NCBI RefSeq assembly: GCF_000717185.1
Contig: NZ_JNYE01000047.1
Location: 19,741-83,740 of the forward strand
Direction of reading: 5' to 3'
DNA length: 64,000 nt
Source of the DNA: Kitasatospora phosalacinea
GTDB lineage: Bacteria > Actinomycetota > Actinomycetes > Streptomycetales > Streptomycetaceae
The notes under the pieces are model-generated. The model worked only from the letters and a program-made list of their open reading frames with translations, had not been told where the DNA came from and searched no databases. How positions within the stretch are numbered: the first letter of the stretch is position 1; each line of letters opens with the position of its first letter. The position numbers and the translations under genes are program-made. Positions 41,510-49,677 of this stretch are shown in pieces.

Positions 41510-42931
41510 ATGACCGACCGTACGACCGCCGTGACCACCCCCGGACGCCAGCGGAGCGGGGCGCCCGCGCTCGACCGCCGACTCGTCCCGCCGATGGTGA
41601 TCGGCTCCGTCCTCAACCCGATCAACTCCACGGTCATCGCCGTCGCGCTCGTCCCGATCGGCGCCGCGCTCGGCGCCTCGCCCGCGCAGACGGCCTGGCT
41701 GGTGTCCGCGCTGTACCTGGCCACCGCGCTCGGACAGCCCGTGGTGGGACGGCTGATCGACCTGTTCGGGCCGCGGCGGCTGTTCCTGGCCGGCACCGGC
41801 CTGGTCGGCGTGGCCGGAGTGGTCGGCACCCTCGCGCCCGACCTCGGGACGCTGATCGCCGCCCGCGTCGTCCTCGGCCTCGGCACCTGCGCGGGCTACC
41901 CGGCCGCGATGGCCCTGCTGCGCGCCGAGTCCCGGCGCACCGGGCAGGACAGCCCCGCCGGAGTGCTCACCCTGCTGGCCGTCGCCAACCAGACCGTCGC
42001 CGTGGTCGGCCCGCTGCTCGGCGGACTGCTCACCGGCCTCGGCGGCTGGCGCGCCACCTTCGCGCTGAACGTCCCGCTCTCGGTGCTCGCCGTCACCCTC
42101 GGCGCGCTGCGCCTGCCCAGGTCGGGGCCGCCGGAACGCTCCCCCGACGGCCCCGGGCCGCTGCGGCGGATCGACCTGCCCGGAATGGCACTGTTCGGGG
42201 TCCTGCTGCTCTCGCTGCTGCTGTTCCTGATGCACCCGCACCCCGACCGCTGGTACCTGCCGCCGCTCACCCTCGCCGCCGCCGTCGCCTTCACCGTCCG
42301 CGAACGCCGCACCGAGCAGCCCTTCATCGACGTCAAGGTGCTCGGCGGCAACACCCCGCTGCTCGCCACCTACGCCCGCGCCCTGGCCGCGTACGTCGTC
42401 GCCTACGCCTTCCTGTACGGCTTCGCCCAGTGGACCGAGGAGGGCTTCGGCTTGACGCCGCTGCAGGCCGGGCTGGTGCAGGCGCCGACCTTCCTGGTCG
42501 GCATCGGCGTCTCGGTCCTGGCCGGGCGCCGCGGCGGCATCCGGACCACCCTGCTGGTCGGCGCGGCCGGGCAGATCGCCGCCTGCCTGCTGATGCTCAC
42601 CCTCGGCACGCACAGCCCGCTGTGGGTGCTGCTGGTGCTGGCCGTGCTGTTCGGCGTCCCGCAGGGCGCCAACGGGCTGGCCCTGCAGAACTCCGTCTTC
42701 CTGCAGTCCGACCCGGCCCGCACCGGCTCCTCCGCCGGGCTGCTGCGCACCTTCGCCTACCTCGGCTCGATGGTCGCCGCCGCCGTGACCGCCGCCGCCT
42801 ACGGACCGCACGCGGGCACCGCGGGAATGCACCAACTGGCACGGGCCATGCTGGGCGCGGCCCTGCTGTTCCTGCTGCTGACCGTCTTCGACCGCGCCCT
42901 GCGGACCCTGCGCACCCCCGCCCGGGCCTGA
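41510..42931 (+). CDS. MFS transporter (EmrB/QacA-like)
   Basis: 473 aa from ATG 41510; a GTG at 41492 is an alternative. Hydrophobic segments suggest 12-14 helices: PPMVIGSVLNPINSTVIAVAL (motif D1-like, with Asn for the usual Asp), GRLIDLFGPRRLFLAG (motif A), VLGLGTCAGYPAAMALL and VGPLLGGLLTGLGGWRATFALNVP (motif C region). Probably drug or metabolite efflux. The 117-bp gap before it (41393-41509) is a degenerate CCCACCACCGGC repeat with no hairpin. The upstream MarR gene is its likely regulator. Confidence 0.92.
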   Translation: MTDRTTAVTTPGRQRSGAPALDRRLVPPMVIGSVLNPINSTVIAVALVPIGAALGASPAQTAWLVSALYLATALGQPVVGRLIDLFGPRRLFLAGTGLVGVAGVVGTLAPDLGTLIAARVVLGLGTCAGYPAAMALLRAESRRTGQDSPAGVLTLLAVANQTVAVVGPLLGGLLTGLGGWRATFALNVPLSVLAVTLGALRLPRSGPPERSPDGPGPLRRIDLPGMALFGVLLLSLLLFLMHPHPDRWYLPPLTLAAAVAFTVRERRTEQPFIDVKVLGGNTPLLATYARALAAYVVAYAFLYGFAQWTEEGFGLTPLQAGLVQAPTFLVGIGVSVLAGRRGGIRTTLLVGAAGQIAACLLMLTLGTHSPLWVLLVLAVLFGVPQGANGLALQNSVFLQSDPARTGSSAGLLRTFAYLGSMVAAAVTAAAYGPHAGTAGMHQLARAMLGAALLFLLLTVFDRALRTLRTPARA

Positions 42932-42984
42932 GCGCGGGGCGGGCTCCCGGGCTCCCGGGCCGCGGGTGCGGCAGGATGGCCGCC

Positions 42985-43617
42985 GTGGAACTGCCCAGGA
43001 CGGTGCCGGAACTCCCGGCCGCGCACGGCTTGCTGCCCAGGACGGTGCCGGAACTCCCGGCCGCGCACGGCTTGCTGCCCAGGACGGTGCCGGAACTCCC
43101 GGCCGCGCACGGCTTCCGGCTGCGCCGCTGGAGCCCGGACGACACCGGGCTGCTCAGGGAGGCCGCGACCGACCCGTACATCCCGCTGACCACCACCGTG
43201 CCGAGCCCGTACAGCCCGGCCGCGGCGGCGGCGTACCTGCAACGCCAGTGGCGCCGCACCGAGATCGGGACGGGCTACCCCTTCGTGATCGTCGACCCGG
43301 CGGGCCGGGCGGTCGGCGACGTCGGCCTCTGGGTGGGCGAACTCCCGCTGCGCGGCTGGGCGACCGCCGGTTACTGGGTCGCCCCGACGGCCCGCCGCCG
43401 GGGCGCCGCCACGGCCGCGCTGGGCGCCGTCACCGCCTGGGCGCTCGGCGAACTCGCCCTGCCCGGCATCGAGTTGTACGTGGAGCCGGGCAACACCGGA
43501 TCGATCCGCACCGCCGAACGCGCCGGCTACCGGTGCACCGGCCTGCGGCCCGCCCACCAGGTGGTGGACGGGCGGCCGCGCGACATGTGGCGCTACGTCA
43601 GGACGCAGCAGCAGTAG
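42985..43617 (+). CDS. GNAT acetyltransferase with triplicated N-terminal peptide
   Basis: 210 aa from GTG 42985 with AGGA 8 nt upstream; an ATG at 42976 adds three residues. Residues 3-44 are three exact copies of LPRTVPELPAAHG plus Leu (Phe in the last). The GNAT domain of the RimJ/RimL type follows: FRLRRWSPDDTGLLREAATDPY, GDVGLWVGELPLRGWATAGYWVAPTARRRGAATAALGAVTAWA (acetyl-CoA loop RRRGAA), LYVEPGNTGSIRTAERAGYRCTG. The single copy next to FRLRR looks like the ancestral N-terminus, so the gene has grown by an in-frame 42-bp expansion. Confidence 0.9.
   Translation: MELPRTVPELPAAHGLLPRTVPELPAAHGLLPRTVPELPAAHGFRLRRWSPDDTGLLREAATDPYIPLTTTVPSPYSPAAAAAYLQRQWRRTEIGTGYPFVIVDPAGRAVGDVGLWVGELPLRGWATAGYWVAPTARRRGAATAALGAVTAWALGELALPGIELYVEPGNTGSIRTAERAGYRCTGLRPAHQVVDGRPRDMWRYVRTQQQ
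42991..43116 (+). repeat. 42-bp tandem repeat, three copies, coding
   Basis: Copies at 42991-43032, 43033-43074 and 43075-43116, identical except the final base. Near-perfect identity indicates recent duplication. The length keeps the frame (14 codons). Confidence 0.95.
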
Positions 43618-43623
43618 GGAAGT

Positions 43624-44427
43624 TCAGAGCTCCAGCGGCGCACCGAAACCCCGGTGGCCCGCACCGGCCCGGGTCAGGGCCAGCCAGCCGTGGCCGCGCA
43701 CCGGCGTGTCCGGGCCGATCCCGCCGGGGTCGACCGACAGGTGGCGGGCGGCGACCCGGACGCTCTGCGCCTCGGACGCGTTCGGCTCCTGGTAGACGTC
43801 CGCAAACTCGTCCTCGTCCTCGAAGTCGTCCACCGTCAGGACCTCCTCCCACGGCAGCGGCCCGCCCTCCCACTCCGGCTCGCTCGCCCGCCAGTACGAA
43901 CGCACCACCGCGCCGCCCTCGGCGGCCACCCAGATCACCGCGTCCGCGTGCGGGTCCTCGTAGAACACCTGCGCCCGCCCGCAGGCCGCGCTCAGCGACT
44001 CCGCCACCGTGGTCGGCCACCAGGCGCAACTGCCGATAGGCGACTCCGCGAACACCAGCCGCCAGCCCGCGTACTCCGGCGTCACGAAGACCCGGTGCAC
44101 CACCTCCCCGTCCACCCGCTTCGTGTCGTCCACCTGCGCGGCCTCGCCGCCGCGCACCGTCACCGGGACCCGGTCGTGCAACCCCAGCACCTCGAACGCC
44201 GCCAGGTAGCCCTCCCCGGGCACCGCCAACCACCACGCACCCGCCAGCGGCCGCGGACGCTCCGCCCCGAACGCGGCCCGGGCCGCCCCCGCCAACTCCG
44301 CCCGGTCGGCCCCCGGCCCGGCCTCGGCCAGCAGCACGTCGACCAGCGCCGCCAGGTCCTCCGGAGCGGGGACGGCCCCGGGGGCGGTTTCGGTCACCGG
44401 GGTCTCGGTGGTGGGCGTCTCGGTCAC
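43624..44427 (-). CDS. Uncharacterised acidic protein
   Basis: 267 aa, ATG 44427, overlapping the stop of the DUF4240 gene as ATGA, so the two are translated together. A Thr/Glu/Pro-rich leader (first 20 residues) precedes a mixed alpha/beta domain with many aromatic residues (AGAWWLAVPGEGYLAAFEVLGL, SYWRASEPEWEGG, VDDFEDEDEFADVYQEP). No signal peptide or membrane segment. I do not recognise the family. Pairing with a DUF4240 protein suggests a joint, possibly accessory function. Confidence 0.75.
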   Translation of the reverse strand: MTETPTTETPVTETAPGAVPAPEDLAALVDVLLAEAGPGADRAELAGAARAAFGAERPRPLAGAWWLAVPGEGYLAAFEVLGLHDRVPVTVRGGEAAQVDDTKRVDGEVVHRVFVTPEYAGWRLVFAESPIGSCAWWPTTVAESLSAACGRAQVFYEDPHADAVIWVAAEGGAVVRSYWRASEPEWEGGPLPWEEVLTVDDFEDEDEFADVYQEPNASEAQSVRVAARHLSVDPGGIGPDTPVRGHGWLALTRAGAGHRGFGAPLEL

Positions 44428-44993
44428 GGGGTTCCCTCGCTGCAGAGTCGGGCCAACCGGGGCAGGCGGCGGGACAGTTCGTCGTGGTCATCGAAGTGGA
44501 AGTCCCACTCCGGATCCAAATCCGGCAGCCGGACCGGGGACCCGGGCAGCGGGAGCTCGGCCCCGGTGGCCTCGCGGTGGGCGTCCCAGGCGATGCCGAG
44601 GGCGTCCTCGCAGTCGAGGTCGATCCCCGCCGCGACGGCGGCACGCACCACCGGGAGCCCGGCCAGCAGGTCGGGATCCGCCACCACCCGCTCGAAGACC
44701 TCCCGCCCCTGGACGACCAGCCAGCCCCGGAAGTAGTCGAACCCGTCGTCCGAGCACCCGCCGTTGAGCAGGTACGCGGCCCCCCACAGCGGAGCGCGGT
44801 AGGAACCGGCCAGCAGCCCGTCCAGGACCAGGCCCGCCGCGCGGATCTCCGCAACCGGACGCCGCGCCAGCAACGCGACCGCCCGCCCGGCGACCGCCCC
44901 GCCCACCTCCGGGCCCACCTCCGGGCCCGGGTCGGTGTCCGCCTGCGGGCCGCGGGCCTGCTCGATCAGGGCCCAGAACTCGTCGATGTCCAT
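44424..44993 (-). CDS. DUF4240-family protein
   Basis: 189 aa, ATG 44993. It starts DIDEFWALIEQARG and continues with helices (VAGRAVALLARRPVAEIRAAGLVLDGLLAGSYRAPLWGAAYLLNGGCSDDGFDYFRGWLVVQGREVFE), the DUF4240 signature. The C-terminus is acidic (PDLDPEWDFHFDDHDELSRRLPRL). Function unknown; such proteins are frequent in actinobacteria near other small uncharacterised genes. It is coupled to the downstream gene. Confidence 0.85.
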   Translation of the reverse strand: MDIDEFWALIEQARGPQADTDPGPEVGPEVGGAVAGRAVALLARRPVAEIRAAGLVLDGLLAGSYRAPLWGAAYLLNGGCSDDGFDYFRGWLVVQGREVFERVVADPDLLAGLPVVRAAVAAGIDLDCEDALGIAWDAHREATGAELPLPGSPVRLPDLDPEWDFHFDDHDELSRRLPRLARLCSEGTP

Positions 44994-45085
44994 GACGGGG
45001 CATCATGCCGGGCCCCGCCGACAGCGCCCCCACCCCGGGGACCGGGAGCACCCGGCCCCCGGGCGGCCGGGTCGGCCCGGCCGGG

Positions 45086-45388
45086 TCAGGCCAGTCGGAC
45101 CAGGGCGGTGGCGGCGACCGCGGCGAGCACCACCACCAGGAACGGGGCCCGGCGCCACAGGGCCAGGGCGGCGGCCGCCAGGCCGGCGAGCCGGGCGTCG
45201 GCGGTGAGGAGGTGGCCGTGGACGAGGGTCTGCTGGGCGGTGAGGGCGGCGAGCAGGGCGACCGGTGCCAGGGTGGCGAAGGTGCGCACCGCCGGGCGGT
45301 CCAGCAGGCGGGCCGGGACGCACAGGCCGAGCAGTTTCAGCAGGTAGCAGCCCGCGGCGGTCGCCAGCACCGCGATCCAGACGGTCAC
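45086..45388 (-). CDS. azlD: AzlD branched-chain amino acid exporter subunit
   Basis: 100 aa, GTG 45388 overlapping the AzlC stop as GTGA. Four hydrophobic helices (WIAVLATAAGCYLLKLLGLCV, ATLAPVALLAALTAQQTLV, AGLAAAALALW, FLVVVLAAVAATALV) match the small AzlD subunit, which pairs with AzlC to export branched-chain amino acids or analogues. Length is normal for the family. Confidence 0.92.
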   Translation of the reverse strand: MTVWIAVLATAAGCYLLKLLGLCVPARLLDRPAVRTFATLAPVALLAALTAQQTLVHGHLLTADARLAGLAAAALALWRRAPFLVVVLAAVAATALVRLA

Positions 45389-46098
45389 CGGCCCGACCTC
45401 CCCCGCGCCGCCAGGCCCACCAGCGGCACGGCCGCCAGCGCCAGCAGCACCGGAACACCCGTGGGCAGCACCGGAGTTCCGGCCAGTACCAGCACCACCG
45501 CGACGGCAGCCACCCGGCGCTCGCGCGGATCGCGCAGCCGGGGCGCGAGCAGGGCCAGGAAGACGGCCGGTCCGGCGGCGTCCAACCCGTAGCGGGCCGG
45601 ATCGCCCAGGGAGCCCGCGCCGAGCGCGCCGAGCAGGGTGCTGAGGTTCCACAGCGCGAACAGGCTGACCCCGGTGGCGGTGAAGCCGAGGCGCGCGGTG
45701 CGCCGGTCCGGCTGGGCGAGGGTGACGGCGGCGGTCTCGTCGATGACGAGCTGCGCGGCCAGCGGGCGCAGCGCGACCGGGAGGTGCAGCCGCTCGGCCA
45801 GTCGCATCCCGTAGAAGGCGTTGCGGACGCCGAGGAAGAGCGCCCCCGCCACGGCGGCCAGCGGGGCGGCGCCCGCCGCGAGCGCGGCGACCAGCGCGAA
45901 CTGGCTGGCCCCCGTGAAGACCAGCAGGCTGAGCGCGCAGGTCTGGGCCACTGTCAGGTGGGCGCCCGCCCCGGCGGCACCGAAGGCGACCCCGGAGATC
46001 CCGACGCCGACCCCGACGGTGAGGGAGTCCCGGAGCACCGCCCGGGCGGGCCGGTCCGCGCGCCCCTCGGCGCAGGAAGGTTGGGTGGTGACTGTCAT
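45385..46098 (-). CDS. azlC: AzlC branched-chain amino acid exporter subunit
   Basis: 237 aa, ATG 46098 overlapping the AraC-type stop (ATGA). Typical AzlC features: SLTVGVGVGISGVAFGAAGAGAHLTVAQTCALSLLVFTGASQFALV, then FLGVRNAFYGMRLA and LVIDETAAVTLAQ. Several membrane helices. The AraC-AzlC-AzlD order with start/stop overlaps shows a regulated exporter operon. Confidence 0.94.
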   Translation of the reverse strand: MTVTTQPSCAEGRADRPARAVLRDSLTVGVGVGISGVAFGAAGAGAHLTVAQTCALSLLVFTGASQFALVAALAAGAAPLAAVAGALFLGVRNAFYGMRLAERLHLPVALRPLAAQLVIDETAAVTLAQPDRRTARLGFTATGVSLFALWNLSTLLGALGAGSLGDPARYGLDAAGPAVFLALLAPRLRDPRERRVAAVAVVLVLAGTPVLPTGVPVLLALAAVPLVGLAARGRSGR

Positions 46099-46967
46099 GC
46101 CCCCACGGTGCCGCGAGCCGCCACCGGGAGTCTTGTACGTTCCTGCACCGCCCGGCGGTAGGCACCGGGCGGGACGCCGACGCTGCGGCGGAAGTGCCGG
46201 GCCAGGTGCGCCTGGTCGACGAAGCCGACCGCGACCGCCGCCTCGGCCGGCGGCACGTCCCGGCGCAGCAGCGACCGGGCCGCCGCCACCCGCTGCTGGT
46301 TGAGCCAGGCGTGCGGCGGCAGCCCGTGGGCCTCGCGGAAGGCCCGCAGCAGCGGGAAGGGCCGGGCCCCGACGGCGGCGGCCAACTCCTCCAGCCCCGG
46401 CGGGTCGACGAGGCGGGCCCGCAGCAGCTCGCGGGCCTCCGCCACGGCCGACGCCCCGGCGGAGGCGGCGCACCGGACGGCGCGGGGCGCGGAGTGGGCG
46501 CGCAACAGGCGCGCCACCAGCAGGCGGAAGGCCGTGGACGCGGCCAGCGCGTCGTCCCGCGCCACCGCCCCGTGCACCGCGTGGACCAGCCGGGCCAGCT
46601 CGCCGTCGTGGGCGACGGCGGTGCTGAAGGCGGGCGTACCCGCACCGGCGGGCCGCAGGTCGGCGGCGGCGTCCAGCACGCTCTCCACCGCGGGGTAGAG
46701 CACCCGGTACCCCCAGCCCTCCGGCACCCCGGCGTGGCCGGTCACGACGGTCTCGGGGTTGACCAGCGCGACCGTCCCGACCCCCGCGCGCTCGACCCCG
46801 CCGCCGTGGTGGAACTCCTCCACGCCCGCGGTGATGGCCGCGACCACGTAGGTGTCGTGGGTGTGCCGCCCGAAGGCGTGCTCGACGTAGTGGGCGTCCA
46901 ACAGCTCCACCTGCGGCAGCGCCCGGTGGACGGAGAAGGTCGCGTGCTCTGCGGACAAGGTGGCCAC
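46095..46967 (-). CDS. AraC-family regulator of azlCD
   Basis: 290 aa from GTG 46967; no strong ribosome site is seen, and a TTG three codons on is possible. An N-terminal cupin-type sensor (HYVEHAFGRHTHDTYVVAAITAGVEEF) is followed by the AraC double helix-turn-helix: LEELAAAVGARPFPLLRAFREAHGLPPHAWLNQQRVAAARSLL, and AEAAVAVGFVDQAHLARHFRRSVGVPPGAYR. It is coupled to azlC, so it is the evident regulator, perhaps sensing an amino acid or analogue. Confidence 0.93.
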   Translation of the reverse strand: MATLSAEHATFSVHRALPQVELLDAHYVEHAFGRHTHDTYVVAAITAGVEEFHHGGGVERAGVGTVALVNPETVVTGHAGVPEGWGYRVLYPAVESVLDAAADLRPAGAGTPAFSTAVAHDGELARLVHAVHGAVARDDALAASTAFRLLVARLLRAHSAPRAVRCAASAGASAVAEARELLRARLVDPPGLEELAAAVGARPFPLLRAFREAHGLPPHAWLNQQRVAAARSLLRRDVPPAEAAVAVGFVDQAHLARHFRRSVGVPPGAYRRAVQERTRLPVAARGTVGA

Positions 46968-47070
46968 CCGGGCTGGTGCGGGGAGGAGTCGGTGCCCCGA
47001 TTCTGCCCGCCGCCCCGCGAACCGGTCCAGGCCCGCTCGTTCCGGCCGGCCCCGTGCGAGGATCACCGCC

Positions 47071-47832
47071 ATGGAGGACTGGCACGACCTGACGCTCACC
47101 GAACAGGTACTGGTGCGCCGCGCCGTGGCCGGACACCAGCTGGGCAACACCCCGCAGCACGTCAACTCGGTGCTGCGCTGGACGGGTTCGCCCGACGTCC
47201 CGGCGCACCGCGGCGCCACCGTGTCGGAACAGCTGGCCCGGGTGCCCGAGTTGGCGGCGGCGACGCTCCGCCTGGTCGGCGCCGGATGGCTGACGGTGCA
47301 CCGCGGCTGGTACAGGTCGGACGGCGAACAGCAGGTGTCCGGCCCGGAACTGGAACGGGCGCTGGCCGACCCCGCGACCTGGCGGTACGGCGGCCCGGTG
47401 CTGAGCGTCCGCGCCACCGCCGAGGGCAACGCCCGCTGGGAGGCCGTGGCGTACCCGACCGGACGCCGACAGCAGCCGCAGTGGGCGGAGTTCGACGAGG
47501 CCGAGAAGGCCGTCCGGATCTGCGCGACGGAGTCCGGCGGCTGGCTGACCGGCCCGTACGGCATCTTCGCCGACCTGCCGACCGACCTCGCGGGCGAGGA
47601 GCTCCGGGCCCACGTGGCGGCCGAACTCGCCCCGCTGCTCCGCTGCGTCCGCGCCGGATCGATCGAGGTCCACCACTTCGCCGACCCGGACTCCGAGCAC
47701 TTCGCGGTCGTCCCGCCGGACGAACTGCTGGACGCCTTCTGCGACCGGGAGGTGCGCTGCGACGACAGCGCCGACCGGAGCGTCGGCTTCACCTGCGTCC
47801 TCATCCGGTCACCGGCCACCGGACTGCGCTGA
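47071..47832 (+). CDS. Uncharacterised cytosolic protein
   Basis: 253 aa, ATG 47071. It begins EDWHDLTLTEQVLVRRAVAGHQLGNTPQHVNSVLRWTG. The first 100 residues look helical with a possible winged-helix character (VSEQLARVPELAAATLRLVGAGWLTVHRGW). The rest is mixed alpha/beta with GGWLTGPYGIFADL. No signal peptide. I do not recognise the family. Divergent from the AraC gene across 103 bp. Confidence 0.75.
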   Translation: MEDWHDLTLTEQVLVRRAVAGHQLGNTPQHVNSVLRWTGSPDVPAHRGATVSEQLARVPELAAATLRLVGAGWLTVHRGWYRSDGEQQVSGPELERALADPATWRYGGPVLSVRATAEGNARWEAVAYPTGRRQQPQWAEFDEAEKAVRICATESGGWLTGPYGIFADLPTDLAGEELRAHVAAELAPLLRCVRAGSIEVHHFADPDSEHFAVVPPDELLDAFCDREVRCDDSADRSVGFTCVLIRSPATGLR

Positions 47833-47851
47833 GACCCATCGGCGGACGGCG

Positions 47852-48706
47852 TCAGGACCCCGGCAGGTTCAGCAGGTAGTGGTTGCGGGGCTCCCCGCGC
47901 AGCGCGGACGCCAGTTCCGCGGCCTCCTCGGCCTGGGCGACGGAGAGGCGGCGGGCCTCCCACAGCAGCGCCGCCGCGTCCACGGCCTCCGGCGCGGCGG
48001 GCGGGGGCGGTTGGGGCAGCGCGACGCCCGTCAGCGCGGACAGGTCGAGCGCGTCGATCCCCAGCAGCGCGGCGAAGTCCACGACCAGGGCGGGCGTCAG
48101 CTCCACCCGGCTGGCGCCGATCCCGTGGTAGGTGCTCGCCGCCAGGTAGCTCGGCGTCACCACCGCCATGGTGCGCGCCAGACCCGAGAAACTCAGGTTC
48201 CGCCGGCGGAACATCCGGATCACCTTCCCGCCCGGCCCGCGCAGACCGCTCGGCTCGACGCCGATCCACGTCGTCCGGCGGTCGTCGGCGGGCCGCTCCT
48301 GCTGCGGGAACGAGCGGACGGCCCGCAGGAGTTCACCCCGGCCCGCCGCCGGAAGGTGCACGCAGTCCTCCACGAGGTGCGGAGCCCACTGCGCGGCCAT
48401 CGCGTCCAACGGCGCCAAGTCGTCCGGGACGGGCAGCCCGGCGAGCACGAACAGGTCGGCGGCGTGCAACCCCAGCGCCGGGGCCAGCCGACGCAGCAGC
48501 CCGGGCTCCCGCCGCAGGTCGGAGGCCAACGCCTCGGCGGCCTCCGGGAGTTCGGCCGCCGCCGGCCCGCGCCGGGCCAGCAGCCGAGTCAGCGCCGCAC
48601 CGAACTCCGGATCGGGTTTCGCGCCGCGCCCTGCGCCGTGCCCTGCGCCACGTTCCGCGCCGGGTTCCGCGCCGGGTTCCGCGTCCGGTCCCGTAGAAGC
48701 CGTCAT
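47852..48706 (-). CDS. Putative XRE-like DNA-binding protein
   Basis: 284 aa, ATG 48706. A Gly/Ala/Glu-rich N-terminus (PGAEPGAERGAGHGAGRGA) comes from a short DNA repeat (GCGCCGGGTTCC at 48658-48682). The body is helical: FGAALTRLLARRGPAAAELPEAAEALAS, then LGLHAADLFVLAGLPVP, which resembles the XRE-type regulators common in Streptomyces. A second helical part (LTPALVVDFAALLGIDALDLSALTGV) follows. The DNA-binding assignment is tentative. Confidence 0.65.
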   Translation of the reverse strand: MTASTGPDAEPGAEPGAERGAGHGAGRGAKPDPEFGAALTRLLARRGPAAAELPEAAEALASDLRREPGLLRRLAPALGLHAADLFVLAGLPVPDDLAPLDAMAAQWAPHLVEDCVHLPAAGRGELLRAVRSFPQQERPADDRRTTWIGVEPSGLRGPGGKVIRMFRRRNLSFSGLARTMAVVTPSYLAASTYHGIGASRVELTPALVVDFAALLGIDALDLSALTGVALPQPPPPAAPEAVDAAALLWEARRLSVAQAEEAAELASALRGEPRNHYLLNLPGS

Positions 48707-48755
48707 GGCGGCAGCCTAGTGTCTCCGGCGCGCGGGGTTGGAGTAGCGTCGGGGC

Positions 48756-49439
48756 ATGGACAGGGGAGCGGTGCAGCAGGCGTTCGCGGCGGAGGCGGCC
48801 GCGGTGGAGAAGGCGCTGAGCGGGGTCGGGGAGGCGGCCTGGCGGCGGCCCACCCGGTGCGCGCCCTGGACGGTCGCCGAACTCTTCGCGCACGTGGTGG
48901 TGGTCGTCGGCCGACTGGACGGCATGCTGGACGCCCCCGCGCCCGCCCGCGCCGAGGTCACCGCCGCCGAGTACTACCGCCCCGACGCCCGCTTCGCCCC
49001 GACGGCCAACGCCGACCGGATCGCGCTCGCCCGCGACCGGGCCGCCGACGGACCCGCGCTCCTCGCCGAGCACGCGCGCACCTGGCGGGACGCCGACCGC
49101 CGCTGCCGGGCCGAACCGGACGGGCGGGTGGTGCGGACCAGGCACGGCGACCCGATGCTGCTGACCGACTTCCTCACCACCCGGGTGGTCGAACTCGCCG
49201 TCCACGGACTCGACCTGGCCGACGCCCTCGACCACGCCCCATGGCTGACCGGACCGGCCGCCGACCTCCTGGACGCCCTGCTGCTGGCGGACGGCGACGC
49301 CGACCCGGACGCCGTCCGGGCGGAACTCGGCTGGGACCGCCCCGCCTTCCTGCGCAAGGCCACCGGCCGCACCCCGCTCGACCGCGCCGAGCAGGACGTC
49401 CTCGCCCGCACCGGGCTGACCTGGCTCACCCTGGGCTGA
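48756..49439 (+). CDS. Maleylpyruvate-isomerase-type (MDMPI) protein
   Basis: 227 aa, ATG 48756. It has the N-terminal four-helix mycothiol/DinB-like domain of the MDMPI family: WRRPTRCAPWTVAELFAHVVVVVGRLDGML, and the later metal-ligand segment VVELAVHGLDLADAL. His in the first helix and Glu/His in the second would bind a divalent metal. Members are mycothiol-dependent isomerases or transferases of unknown substrate. The C-terminal part (AVRAELGWDRPAFLRKATGRTPLD) is usual for the TIGR03083 group. Confidence 0.88.
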   Translation: MDRGAVQQAFAAEAAAVEKALSGVGEAAWRRPTRCAPWTVAELFAHVVVVVGRLDGMLDAPAPARAEVTAAEYYRPDARFAPTANADRIALARDRAADGPALLAEHARTWRDADRRCRAEPDGRVVRTRHGDPMLLTDFLTTRVVELAVHGLDLADALDHAPWLTGPAADLLDALLLADGDADPDAVRAELGWDRPAFLRKATGRTPLDRAEQDVLARTGLTWLTLG

Positions 49440-49568
49440 CCGGCCGGGCGCCCGCCGAGGTGCGGCCGCCGAGGTGTGCCCGTCGGCGGGGAGTTCGGGC
49501 CCCGGGGCACGGGAAGGAGGAGGAGCGGAGCGCGGCACCGTGCGCCTCCCCGGGCCGCGCCACCCGTC

Positions 49569-49604
49569 CGCACCGCACCGCCGAGCCGCACCGCACCGCC
49601 GAGC
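49569..49604. repeat. 18-bp tandem duplication
   Basis: Two perfect copies of CGCACCGCACCGCCGAGC (49569-49586, 49587-49604) with a degenerate third. It is in the 238-bp gap before the double-GNAT gene; nothing else seen there apart from the ribosome site AGGAAGGA at 49661-49668. Confidence 0.85.
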
Positions 49605-49677
49605 CGCTCCGCCGCACCGGTCTGCTGGTCCGCCGCGGACCGACAGACCGACCCCTCGCGAGGAAGGACCCACGCCC

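Noticed and set aside
42991..43116. Three regular repeats considered as a CRISPR array
   Set aside because: Copies are contiguous with no spacers, in frame, and part of a protein.
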